NCBI RefSeq assembly: GCF_901875305.1
Contig: NZ_CABFLY010000002.1
Coordinates: 248,001 to 312,000 of the forward strand
Source: Rothia mucilaginosa
GTDB lineage: Bacteria > Actinomycetota > Actinomycetes > Actinomycetales > Micrococcaceae
Reading direction: 5' to 3'
DNA length: 64,000 nucleotides
Shown: positions 54,353-64,000 of the stretch, piece by piece
How the letters are laid out: each line of letters opens with the position of its first letter
Position numbering within the stretch: position 1 is the stretch's first letter
Notes under the pieces: model-generated
What the model was told of the DNA's origin: nothing
Database searches by the model: none
Seen by the model: the letters and a program-made list of their open reading frames with translations, nothing else
Translations under genes and position numbers: made by a program

Positions 54353-55546
54353 CTAAGCGGTGTAGCCTTCGGGAGCCTCACCGGCGAGGATGCGCTGTGC
54401 ATCATCAGCGCTTAAGGAATAGCCAAAGAAAGTGGAGTAGAACTCCTGGGTTTCCTTCACCATGTCAATATCGGTGAACTTCTGAGGATGCAGAGTCTTC
54501 GCAGCCCACAGCACCTGCAAGGCTTCCTCAGTGGAATAGCGATCCCAGTTGAACGTGCCGTACGGGTTACGGATCACCTTGTCGTTCTTCACCGCCGGGA
54601 TGTCCTTCCATGCCGCATCAGACTTAATCGTCTGAACACCCTTCGCGGATGCGTCACCGCCAATAATGATCACTTCAGGAGCGTACGCGGTAATCTGCTC
54701 CATAGACACGTCCTTCATGCCTTTCTGATCAGCAGCAACATTCTGACCGCCAGCAATCTTAATCCACTCATCAATCACGATGCCGCTACCAGAGACATTC
54801 TGAACCTTCGTGCCGCTACCGATATGCATCACCTTCGGGCGCTCGCTATCGGGCAGGTCCTTCAGACGTTCCTCAATCAGCTTCAGGTTCTTCTGCATGT
54901 ACGCGTTGTACTTCTGGGCACGCTCATAGGCGCCCTGAGTACCTAGAACTTCCGCCGTCAGATTCACCGTCTGCATCAGGCCGTTCATATCGCTAAAACC
55001 CACACGTACGGCGGTCAGTCCCGCCTGGCGCACAGCCTCAGCCTGCTTCTCGCTCGACACCAGCACCACATCGGGCTTAGTGGCCAGCAGAGCCTCCATA
55101 TTGAGGTCGTTATTGGCGGCAATCGGGGCCGGAACCTTCGTAATATCCGGGTATACCTGACGGAACCACGGAATCGTCGTCACGTAGTGAGTAGTTGCAC
55201 TAAGCTTCGGGGCGCCGCCGAGGGTAAGAATCACCTGGTTATTCGCATGCCACAGGTTTGCCACACGCTCCGGAGTGACAGGAATCGTCACTTCCTGACC
55301 GTCAACATCCTTAATGACCTTAGTGCCGTCGCCGTTATCCTTCACGAAGAAGCTGGTGTGGTCGGTAGCCGCAGCCCCGTTGTAGCCGTTCTGAGCGCTC
55401 GCAGATGAAGAAGCCGACGCGCTAACTGACGAAGAAGCCGAAGCAGACGAAGACGAGGTGGTATTCGTTGCGCCGCAACCGGAGAGCACCAGCATCAACG
55501 CAGCTGAGGAAAGGGCAAGAGCCGAGGTGAGGCGGGAAGAAGCCAT
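54353..55546 (-). CDS. ABC binding lipoprotein 3 (paralogue)
   Basis: A 397-residue paralogue, nearest the ATPase gene. The signal peptide SSRLTSALALSSAALMLVLSGC has its lipidated Cys near 24. Lobe 1 has TPERVANLWHANNQVILTLGG and DLNMEALLATKPDVVLVSS; lobe 2 has VMHIGSGTKVQNVSGSGIVIDEWIKIAGGQNVA and VSMEQITAYAPEVIIIGG. It shares the HTSFFVKDNGDGTKVIKD segment with protein 1 but differs elsewhere more than 1 and 2 differ from each other. AGGAG lies 6 bases before the ATG. It starts 30 bases after the ATPase stop. Confidence 0.88.
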   Translation of the reverse strand: MASSRLTSALALSSAALMLVLSGCGATNTTSSSSASASSSVSASASSSASAQNGYNGAAATDHTSFFVKDNGDGTKVIKDVDGQEVTIPVTPERVANLWHANNQVILTLGGAPKLSATTHYVTTIPWFRQVYPDITKVPAPIAANNDLNMEALLATKPDVVLVSSEKQAEAVRQAGLTAVRVGFSDMNGLMQTVNLTAEVLGTQGAYERAQKYNAYMQKNLKLIEERLKDLPDSERPKVMHIGSGTKVQNVSGSGIVIDEWIKIAGGQNVAADQKGMKDVSMEQITAYAPEVIIIGGDASAKGVQTIKSDAAWKDIPAVKNDKVIRNPYGTFNWDRYSTEEALQVLWAAKTLHPQKFTDIDMVKETQEFYSTFFGYSLSADDAQRILAGEAPEGYTA

Positions 55547-55576
55547 GAGAACTCCTATGAATGTGTGAGAGGGAAC

Positions 55577-56551
55577 CTATGAATCGAGAGTGGTAATGTG
55601 CACGCTGGAACGCCCCAGCTCCGGTGAATACACCACCGACAAATCTGTGGCGAAGGTGCGAGAAAGAACATCGCTCGTGAGTACCTCGGATGCGCGGCCC
55701 GTCAACAGCTGAGCCGGCGCATGCGCAGATACCTGCGGCGCTGCGTCTGGCGCGGTGTCTGGCGCGGTATCGGGTATATCGTGTGCGCTAAGCAGGGCGA
55801 CGGTCGCATCCAGAATGAGGGCGTGATCCGGGTTGTGGGTCGTGAAGATGACCCCGTACCCGGCATCGCGCAGCTGCCGAATCTTCCGCAGAGCCTTCGC
55901 CTGATTCGCCACATCGAGGGCGCTCGTCGGCTCGTCCAAAACGATGAGCGGGGCGTCTTGCACCAGGGTTCGGGCAATACCCACCTGCTGACGCTGACCG
56001 CCGGACAACTGATCCAACGGGGAGCGCGCCAGGTCGAGTAGACCCAGCTCCTCCATCACGGTGTGCACCTGCTCACGGTCACGGCGCGAGGGTGAAGAGA
56101 ACAACCCGATATAGGGTGCGCGACCCATCAGCAGGTACTCGGTCACGGTGTAGGAGATGCCGCGCCCCTCCATCTGCGGAAGGTAGGCGATGCGGCGGGC
56201 ACGCTCAGTCGCGGTCAAAGAATCCAGCGGCTCACCGCCCAGGCGGACGGTGCCCTCGGTGAGCGAATGCAAACCAATCAGGCAGTTCAACAGGGTGGAC
56301 TTACCCACACCGTTGCGGCCCAGAATGGCGAGGACCTCACCGCGTCGCACCTGCAGGTTCACGTTGCGGAAAATCCAGCGGCTGGAGCGGTTCCCGGAAC
56401 GGTGCAGACCGGCGCTGCGGCGATTGATGCGCCCGCCCCGGTGACCGTAACGGAAGCCCGCATCGTCCAGGCGCAGCAGAACCTCTGCGTTCGCATCCGC
56501 GCTGTGCTGAATATCGGGGCTGTGCTGAGTATCAGGAATGGAAGACGACAT
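55577..56551 (-). CDS. ABC importer ATPase (FecE/BtuD type)
   Basis: A 324-residue nucleotide-binding subunit. Walker A GRNGVGKST is at 78-86, a PQMEGR Q-loop at about 125-130, signature LSGGQ at 182-186, Walker B LIVLDEP at 202-208 and switch His239. A basic insert (HRGGRINRRSAGLHRSGNRSSRW, about 37-59) breaks the usual A-loop spacing, and a Pro/Asp/Ala-rich stretch (DTAPDTAPDAAP) follows the core. Its ATG overlaps the permease stop by one base (TAATG), so the two are coupled. Confidence 0.92.
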   Translation of the reverse strand: MSSSIPDTQHSPDIQHSADANAEVLLRLDDAGFRYGHRGGRINRRSAGLHRSGNRSSRWIFRNVNLQVRRGEVLAILGRNGVGKSTLLNCLIGLHSLTEGTVRLGGEPLDSLTATERARRIAYLPQMEGRGISYTVTEYLLMGRAPYIGLFSSPSRRDREQVHTVMEELGLLDLARSPLDQLSGGQRQQVGIARTLVQDAPLIVLDEPTSALDVANQAKALRKIRQLRDAGYGVIFTTHNPDHALILDATVALLSAHDIPDTAPDTAPDAAPQVSAHAPAQLLTGRASEVLTSDVLSRTFATDLSVVYSPELGRSSVHITTLDS

Positions 56552-57633
56552 TACTTCACCCGAACCTTTCCAAACAGCAGCAGTACCACGTACAGGGGGG
56601 TGCCAATGAAGCCGGTCAGCACGCTCAGAGGCACCTCCGCACTGGTGAGGCTACGGGCCAGGGTATCGACGAACATCATGAACGAAGCACCCATCAGAAC
56701 GGACAGCGGCATGAGCTTGGTCGTGTCACTACCGACCAGCAGGCGGCACAGGTGCGGAATGACCAAACCCACCCAAGAAATCGGGCCGCCAATACACACG
56801 CTGGTCGCGGTCACCAGGGTTGCCAGCAGAATGGTGATACCGCGGGTGCGGGTCAGGTTAATGCCGAGGGTGCGCGCCTCATCGTCGCCGAGCGAGAGGA
56901 TATTGATGCGCCAACGCATCGCCAAGAGCAGCAGGATGCAGGGCACCGCCACCAACGCAAACTGGGTGAGTGCCTCCGCGCGTACGTCCTGCAGGGAGCC
57001 CATCTGCCAGAACACGATCTGCGCCAGCTGAGTTTCAGGGTTTGCAATGAACTTCAACGCACCCAGCGCGGCGGTGCCAAAACCGCCCACAATCACACCG
57101 GAGAGCACCAGCATGAGCGTGGACTGATTCTTCAACAGACGCGGAATGCTCACGGTCAGCAGTACTGCCGCGAGGCCGCCGGCGAGGGCGGAACCCTGTA
57201 TGGCGATGCTCGTGCCCACACCCAGCAGAATGGCGGAGGCGGCACCCACCGACGCACCCTGAGAAACGCCCAGCAGGTACGGGGAAACCAACGGGTTACG
57301 GAATACCGCCTGGAAGGTAGCGCCCGCAATGGCGAGGGCGGCACCGATGAGCCCGGCGGCGAGCAGACGCGGAATGCGTACGGTCAGTAGCATGTTTTCT
57401 GCGGGCTTGTAGACTTTCAGGTCCATGCCGAACCAGTTCTTGCCGAGAATGCGGAAGAGCTCGTCCAATTCGAGCGGGTACCTGCCGGTGACCAGGGAGA
57501 GGTAGGCGACGCCCAGCAGAATGATGAGGGCGATAAGTATTACGAGCGGGTAGGAGGAAGCGAAGAAGGAACGACGGTGTTCGTTCTTGGTGGTTGGTGC
57601 GCTGGTGGAGGTCACCTCCGTAGTCGTGCTCAT
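56551..57633 (-). CDS. ABC importer permease (FecCD family)
   Basis: A 360-residue permease with about ten membrane helices. FecCD signatures include RIPRLLAAGLIGAALAIAGATFQAVFRNPLVSPYLLGVSQGA, LMLVLSGVIVGGF, LGDDEARTLGINLTRTR and CIGGPISWVGLVIPHLCRLLVG. ATG 57633 follows AAGGA; the longer open frame upstream is not supported. As only one permease gene is present, a homodimer is expected. It is the first gene of the operon permease-ATPase-three binding proteins. Confidence 0.92.
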   Translation of the reverse strand: MSTTTEVTSTSAPTTKNEHRRSFFASSYPLVILIALIILLGVAYLSLVTGRYPLELDELFRILGKNWFGMDLKVYKPAENMLLTVRIPRLLAAGLIGAALAIAGATFQAVFRNPLVSPYLLGVSQGASVGAASAILLGVGTSIAIQGSALAGGLAAVLLTVSIPRLLKNQSTLMLVLSGVIVGGFGTAALGALKFIANPETQLAQIVFWQMGSLQDVRAEALTQFALVAVPCILLLLAMRWRINILSLGDDEARTLGINLTRTRGITILLATLVTATSVCIGGPISWVGLVIPHLCRLLVGSDTTKLMPLSVLMGASFMMFVDTLARSLTSAEVPLSVLTGFIGTPLYVVLLLFGKVRVK

Positions 57634-57685
57634 GGAGTCCTTCCGTGTGCTCTTGCGGTCCCGTGTTGCGCGTGTATGCGCTCTT

Positions 57686-57714
57686 AACATATGTGAGCCA
57701 CATCAAAGAGGCAA
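57686..57714 (-). promoter_or_regulatory. Promoter of the ABC importer operon
   Basis: On the minus strand TTGCCT (57714-57709) and TATGTT (57691-57686) are 17 bases apart, about 50 bases before the permease ATG. Confidence 0.6.
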
Positions 57715-57747
57715 AGGGTGTGGGTGCGGAGCGCCCGTCATAAGTTG

Positions 57748-57794
57748 TTATACGCAGTTGCTTATCTTCAGCGATGTGGATGCTTATACGCAGT
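57748..57794. promoter_or_regulatory. Direct repeats upstream of the importer promoter
   Basis: TTATACGCAGT occurs at 57748-57758 and 57784-57794, 36 bases apart, upstream of the -35 box. Two identical sites one or more helical turns apart suggest an activator or repressor. The rest of the 411-base gap to uvrB is gene-free. Confidence 0.45.
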
Positions 57795-58044
57795 GATGTA
57801 TGCAGGGGCGGGGAGCTTCCGTCACGAGGCGTTGATTTAGAGGATTATTGCGCAGAAAATATTTTTTGCGTGAGGGTGCATATGACGTGCTTGCGAATCT
57901 CTTAGCTTACGCAATCTGTCTTTTATGAGATTGAACACTTTCATGGTGATGGCTTGTTACCTGTCGTGTCTGGAGCTATTGCGCCAGCAGAAAAGGGTGA
58001 CCAATCCTAGGGCGCATCGGGCGGCTTTCCCCTAGGATGGATAC

Positions 58045-60213
<2,169 letters not shown>

Positions 60214-60230
60214 ACTTGCCTTTTTGGGCG

Positions 60231-60259
60231 TTGACCTGCGGTTTTTCAGATGAGATAAT
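60231..60259 (+). promoter_or_regulatory. Promoter of the Tat-exported protein gene
   Basis: TTGACC (60231-60236) and GATAAT (60254-60259) are exactly 17 bases apart, giving a start about 27 bases before the ATG. Confidence 0.7.
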
Positions 60260-60293
60260 TCATTACCATTGGTTTTCTTAAGGGTGCAGATAC

Positions 60294-61145
60294 ATGCTGT
60301 ACACTAGCAAAGTGTTTTACGTGTCAAATAAAACCGTGATGCATCCGAATGATAAAGAAAAATCTGTGACTACTGTGAATCAATCTCCAGACGCACACGC
60401 CACGGGAGCTCGTTCTGTTACCCGCCGCAACCTCACCCGCGGCGCGCTTTGGGCTGTGCCCACTATTGTCGCCTCCACGACAGTGCCCGCATTCGCTGCT
60501 TCGGCTGATGATTGCAAGACGGTACACGGCCCGGACTTCACCCAGGTCGGCGGCTGGATGATTACCAACCCCGCCAGCGGTGCCCTGCGGTCGCGCACCA
60601 AGAACAAGCCCGTGACTGCGCCGGTCACCGGTCAGGCGTGGTGGTCCATGGAGAGCGCAACCTCCCCGAACCCCGCAACGATCCGCCTCATGTCCGTGTA
60701 CGAGGCGACTCACGGCCCCGAAGGTGACCTCAACCTGAACTGCGGTGAGTTCGTGATGACTTACAACGTCTCCGCTCTGGAGGCGACGACCGGCACCATG
60801 CACCTGCACCCGTCCATGGACATTTACTTCTTCTCGCCCGAGGGTGAAATCATTGACCGTCAGATCTTCACCACTGACCCGACCGGCAAGGCAACCGTCA
60901 TGACCCGCAGTGGCAAGACTCAGACCGTTCAGGGCCAGGTCATTCCGTTTGCGTCGAGCGTGAACGATCAGGCGACCGGCATCTCCGCGCGTTTTGCGTT
61001 GCGTGGCAATAAGCTCATGGAAGGCATGTACCAGTTCGAGGTGGTTATTACCGTCCCGACGATTCGGGAGAACGGTACGTTGGATACGAACAAGCAGGTG
61101 AACGCGATTGCTTTCACCCCGCCGACCTTCTACATGGTCTCCTAA
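60294..61145 (+). CDS. Tat-exported protein of unknown function
   Basis: A 283-residue secreted protein. Residues 40-70 are a twin-arginine signal: SVTRRNLTRGALWAVPTIVASTTVPAFAAS, with Arg44-Arg45 and likely cleavage after AFA. The n-region is long (43 residues). ATG 60294 is supported by AAGGG and the promoter; a later GTG at 60366 is possible. The mature part has two Cys (about 73 and 143) and a beta-rich look (GEFVMTYNVSALEATTGTMHLHPSMDIYFFSPEG, YQFEVVITVPTI). A stand-alone gene for a surface or released protein folded before export; no family recognised. Confidence 0.8.
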   Translation: MLYTSKVFYVSNKTVMHPNDKEKSVTTVNQSPDAHATGARSVTRRNLTRGALWAVPTIVASTTVPAFAASADDCKTVHGPDFTQVGGWMITNPASGALRSRTKNKPVTAPVTGQAWWSMESATSPNPATIRLMSVYEATHGPEGDLNLNCGEFVMTYNVSALEATTGTMHLHPSMDIYFFSPEGEIIDRQIFTTDPTGKATVMTRSGKTQTVQGQVIPFASSVNDQATGISARFALRGNKLMEGMYQFEVVITVPTIRENGTLDTNKQVNAIAFTPPTFYMVS

Positions 61146-61178
61146 GTTCAACACGGTCTCCTAACTGAATGAAATATA

Positions 61179-61224
61179 AAGGTAGCCCTCCCCGTAAATA
61201 GTTCACGGGGGAGGGTTACCTTTA
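61179..61224. terminator. Bidirectional terminator
   Basis: AAAGGTAGCCCTCCCCGT pairs with ACGGGGGAGGGTTACCTTT with T-runs on both strands. It ends the Tat-protein gene and the convergent hxlR-type gene. Confidence 0.88.
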
Positions 61225-61249
61225 TGTGGGCTTGCTGTGCGGTGCCTTT

Positions 61250-61708
61250 TTACATGTCGCCGTTTTCTAGCGCGGCGTCGTAGCGCTCGCGGGCTTCAAG
61301 TACCGCTTGCATATTGTCCTGCGCCCAGTGGCGCAGGGCGGTCATCGGCTCAATGAGGGTCGTTCCGAGTGCGGTCAGTTCGTAGTCCACACGTGGCGGA
61401 ACGGATGCGGTGACCCGGCGTTCTATCAGTCCGTCGCGTTCCATGGAACGCAGGGTCTGGGTGAGGACCTTGGGGGAGACACCCTGAATCATCGCCTTGA
61501 GTTCGCCGAAGCGGGCGACCGGCTGTTCGGAGAGTGCCGCAACAATGAGCGGGGTCCACCGGTCGGTGAGGTGGCGCATCACGGTGCGGGAGGGGCAGGC
61601 GCTGGCGAGAATATTGGCGGGCAGGTCGTCCTGCGGGGTGCGGGTGGTTGCTGCGGTTTCGTGCGTGGTTGCGGTTTCGCGTGCGGGGGAGGTGAGCGTG
61701 ATGGTCAT
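61250..61708 (-). CDS. HxlR-family transcriptional regulator
   Basis: A 152-residue winged-helix regulator. The HxlR core (about 35-135) shows CPSRTVMRHLTDRWTPLIVAALSEQPVARFGELKAMIQGVSPKVLTQTLRSMERDGLIERR and VDYELTALGTTLIEPMTALRHWAQ. A Cys just before the core is common in redox-sensing members. The first 30 residues are Thr/Ala-rich. It is divergent from an oxidoreductase gene, its probable target. Confidence 0.9.
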   Translation of the reverse strand: MTITLTSPARETATTHETAATTRTPQDDLPANILASACPSRTVMRHLTDRWTPLIVAALSEQPVARFGELKAMIQGVSPKVLTQTLRSMERDGLIERRVTASVPPRVDYELTALGTTLIEPMTALRHWAQDNMQAVLEARERYDAALENGDM

Positions 61709-61806
61709 AGCTGCTGTCTTTTCAATCTGCTGAGGGGCTGTTTATGGGGGTGGTGAGGGGTGCGAAAAATATTTTTAAATATTTTCTCAAACCCCCAATA
61801 GTTACC

Positions 61807-61836
61807 TTGAGGTATCCGGTTTCTAATAGATACTAT
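61807..61836 (+). promoter_or_regulatory. Promoter and operator for the oxidoreductase gene
   Basis: TTGAGG (61807-61812) and TACTAT (61831-61836) are 18 bases apart. The inverted pair GTATC (61812-61816) and GATAC (61829-61833) spans the promoter and is a plausible HxlR operator. The leader after it contains repeated (C)GCAAGAAAAAA units (about 61857-61881). Confidence 0.55.
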
Positions 61837-61911
61837 AAAACTATCACGCGGAACGCCGCAAGAAAAAACCGCAAGAAAAAACGTCAGAAACCCATCCGAA
61901 AGGAACCCCTC

Positions 61912-62517
61912 ATGAACATCGCAATCATCGGCGCAACCGGCATGGTCGGCGCACGCACCGCAGCAGAAGCAATCTCCCGCGGCCACCAGGTTGACGCCTA
62001 CACCCGCTCCGGCAAGGCACCCGAAGGCACCACCGCCCACAGCATCGACATTGCAGACACCGCAGCCCTGGTCGACATCGTCAACAACCACGACGTCACC
62101 ATCGTCGCCGTCTCTGCAGGTCGCGGCACCTCCGCACAGCCCGTCATCGACGCACACCGCGCACTGATCGCGGCAGCACCTGCCGGTCGCCTGCTGGTCG
62201 TTGGCGGCGCTGGCTCCCTCGAGGATGGCAACGGCAACCGCTTTGTTGACGGCGAAGGCTTTCCCGAAGAGTACAAGCCCGAGGCGAGCGCATTCGCCCA
62301 GATTCTCGACGAGTACCGCGCCTCCGAGGGTCTGAACTGGACCATGCTCTCCCCGGCGTTCGAAATTGCACCGGGTGAGCGCACCGGCACCTACAACACC
62401 GCACTGGACACCCCCGCAGGTGAGTTCATTAGCGCCGAGGACTTTGCTGTCGCCCTGATTGACGAGGCTGAAGAGCCCAAGCACGTGGGCCGCCGCTTCA
62501 CTGTGGCCAACTCATAG
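61912..62517 (+). CDS. NAD(P)-binding oxidoreductase of the atypical SDR type
   Basis: A 201-residue Rossmann-fold protein. The N-terminal dinucleotide motif is IAIIGATGMVGARTAAEA, followed by DIADTAALVDIV, LLVVGGAGSLED and LNWTMLSPAFEIAPGERTGTY. The size and NAD(P)H-binding pattern match the SDR-like family that often sits beside HxlR/MarR regulators and responds to electrophile or oxidative stress. The true start is ATG 61912 with AAAGGAA; the frame is open upstream without support. Confidence 0.88.
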   Translation: MNIAIIGATGMVGARTAAEAISRGHQVDAYTRSGKAPEGTTAHSIDIADTAALVDIVNNHDVTIVAVSAGRGTSAQPVIDAHRALIAAAPAGRLLVVGGAGSLEDGNGNRFVDGEGFPEEYKPEASAFAQILDEYRASEGLNWTMLSPAFEIAPGERTGTYNTALDTPAGEFISAEDFAVALIDEAEEPKHVGRRFTVANS

Positions 62518-62552
62518 CAGCGCCAGCTAGATAGCGTGTATTCGTTGCCCAG

Positions 62553-62595
62553 AACGCCGCATCTGACGGATTCACCCCACCGGATGCGGCGTTTG
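62553..62595 (+). terminator. Terminator after the oxidoreductase gene
   Basis: AACGCCGCATC (62553-62563) pairs with GATGCGGCGTT (62583-62593), with only three T at the end. Confidence 0.6.
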
Positions 62596-62667
62596 CGTGC
62601 CCGCTGCTCTTGGAAAACCCTCCGGGGGCTCCTGGGTGAAAACCCTAACCTGCTGTATAATCGTTCA

Positions 62668-62796
62668 CCGAGCAAGGGAGTATCCCATCAATCGACTCAT
62701 CGTCAGCACGTTAGCCGAAGGCGCCTAACCGGGGAGTCGAGCCAACCTCCATTCAGGACGGCGGGAGAGACTTGTGGTCCTGTACGCACACCACAA
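62668..62796 (+). promoter_or_regulatory. Probable yybP-ykoY (manganese) riboswitch
   Basis: The leader begins AGCAAGGGAGTATCCC, like the conserved GGGGAGUA block, and ends with CGGGAGAGACTTGTGG, like the conserved GAGACC(U) block. Paired arms such as TTAG..GCC/GGC..CTAA lie between. TATAAT at 62656-62661 places the transcript start here. The gene downstream belongs to the TerC family, a standard partner of this Mn2+-sensing riboswitch. A covariance search was not possible. Confidence 0.6.
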
Positions 62797-62808
62797 GAAA
62801 GGCTCCCC

Positions 62809-64000
62809 ATGGAAGTTACCGGGTTGCAATGGTTGGTTACTATTCTCATCATCGCAGGCCTGCTGGCCTTCGACTTCGTGTTCCACGTCCGTAAGGCGCA
62901 CGAACCCACCGTCAAGGAAGCCGCCATCTGGTCGGCGATTTACATCAGCATCGCCGTGCTGTTCGGCCTGTACATTTTCGTGACGAACGGCCCCTCCGCC
63001 GCCACGGAATTCTACGCGGGTTACATCACCGAAGAAGCGCTCTCGGTCGATAACCTCTTCGTCTTCATGATCATCATGGGCACCTTTCGCGTTGCCCGTG
63101 AAAATCAGCAGAAGGTCCTGCTCTTCGGCATCATCTTCGCCATCTTCGCCCGTGGAGCGTTTATCTTCGCTGGCGCCGCCATCATCAACTCCTTCGCCTG
63201 GGTGTTCTACATTTTCGGTCTGGTCCTGCTCATGACCGCGGGTAACCTGCTCAAGGACGAACTCACTGAAGGCGACGGCGACGATGAGGCCGATAACATC
63301 ATGGTTCGCCTCGCCAAAAAGTACCTGAAGACCAGCGACCACTTCGACGGCGACAAGCTCTTCACCCTCGAAAACGGTAAACGCGTCATGACCCCCATGA
63401 TGCTCGTCATGGTCGCTATCGCCGGTTCTGACCTGCTCTTCGCGCTTGACTCGATTCCCGCGATTTTCGGCCTCACCCAGTCCGTCTACATCGTGTTCGT
63501 GGCGACCGCGTTCTCCCTCATGGGTCTGCGCCAACTGTACTTCCTGATTGACGGCCTGCTGGACCGCCTCGTCTACCTATCCTACGGCCTGGCAACCATC
63601 CTCGCGTTCATCGGTGTGAAGCTCATCCTGCACGCAATGCACGAGAACAACCTGCCGTTCATCAACCACGGCGAGTCCGTGCACGTGGTTGAGATTACCA
63701 CCGAGATGTCCCTGTTGGTGATCGTGGGCGTTCTGGTCATCACCGTGCTTGCCTCGCTGCTCAGCCCCAAGGGCCGCGCATTGCAGACCATCCAGCGTGT
63801 CCAGGCGCTCTCCGAGAAGTACCTGGCACTGCCCGAGGATGCACCCGTCGCCCAGCGCGCGGACATCACCGCCCGCTGGCAGCAGGAAACCAAGAAGCTC
63901 AACGCCATTCCCGCCAAGTTGCGTGCTGAGCTGATCGAGAAGGAAGACGAGTACCACGCCCTCGTGCTGCGTGCCCGCACCGCCCAGGATGCGCATGCCT
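62809..64000 (+). CDS. TerC-family membrane protein, 3' end outside the window
   Basis: An open frame of 397 codons that runs off the window end. ATG 62809 has AAAGG upstream. The TerC signature is clear: acidic helices with ALSVDNLFVFMIIMG, RVARENQQKVLLFGIIFAIFARGAFIFAGAAII, a second copy in IAGSDLLFALDSIPAIFGLTQ, and LMGLRQLYFLIDGLLDRLVYL; about nine helices. Such proteins are linked to Mn2+ export or metalation of exported proteins, in line with the riboswitch. The C-terminal part (about 320 on) is a charged helical tail. Confidence 0.92.
   Translation, partial: MEVTGLQWLVTILIIAGLLAFDFVFHVRKAHEPTVKEAAIWSAIYISIAVLFGLYIFVTNGPSAATEFYAGYITEEALSVDNLFVFMIIMGTFRVARENQQKVLLFGIIFAIFARGAFIFAGAAIINSFAWVFYIFGLVLLMTAGNLLKDELTEGDGDDEADNIMVRLAKKYLKTSDHFDGDKLFTLENGKRVMTPMMLVMVAIAGSDLLFALDSIPAIFGLTQSVYIVFVATAFSLMGLRQLYFLIDGLLDRLVYLSYGLATILAFIGVKLILHAMHENNLPFINHGESVHVVEITTEMSLLVIVGVLVITVLASLLSPKGRALQTIQRVQALSEKYLALPEDAPVAQRADITARWQQETKKLNAIPAKLRAELIEKEDEYHALVLRARTAQDAHA

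Overview
This is an actinobacterial chromosome segment of moderately high G+C. The cluster lepB-rnhB-DUF2469-yraN-comM-dprA-xerC, the type II FAS cluster fabD-fabH-acpP-fabF, a PdtaR-type ANTAR regulator next to polA, and a 484-residue ribosomal protein S1 all point to Actinomycetota. The gene content and base composition suggest the Micrococcaceae, most likely Rothia; this is inference, with no database search behind it.

Layout. 0.3-8.2 kb: signal peptidase, RNase HII and a natural-transformation/recombination block (yraN, comM, dprA, xerC). 8.4-12.3 kb: fatty-acid synthesis. 12.3-13.9 kb: gene-free, with a terminator, GC-rich repeats, a strongly structured element ending at a minus-strand terminator, and an FMN riboswitch. 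13.9-19 kb: riboflavin transport and synthesis (ribM, ribD, a ribE-ribB fusion, ribA, ribH). 19.3-21.7 kb: trpE and trpC. 22-26.3 kb: a GT-C glycosyltransferase, an MFS exporter and ftsY.

26.3-39.4 kb is the accessory region. It holds a six-TM membrane protein of unknown function, hsdM, hsdS, an unrecognised 950-residue protein (A), hsdR, a free-standing paralogue of A's N-terminal domain (B), and a PIN-like nuclease gene. Four copies of a near-perfect palindrome centred on GCCACATGTG separate these modules. A second palindrome, TTACCCCGGGGTAA, lies in the same relative orientation upstream of the membrane protein and hsdR, suggesting joint control. This is the best candidate for an undescribed (defence) system: a type I restriction-modification system with three to four extra components.

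39.8-51.5 kb is core again: pdtaR, a small membrane protein, a hotdog thioesterase, a dicarboxylate/amino-acid symporter, polA, rpsA, coaE, yigZ and an unrecognised 417-residue protein. 51.8-57.6 kb is a minus-strand iron-siderophore/haem-type ABC importer with three tandem binding lipoproteins, one ATPase and one permease. 58-64 kb: uvrB, a Tat-exported protein, a divergent HxlR-regulator/oxidoreductase pair, and a TerC-family gene (cut by the window end) behind a probable manganese (yybP-ykoY) riboswitch. I found no tRNA, rRNA, CRISPR array, transposase or prophage gene.
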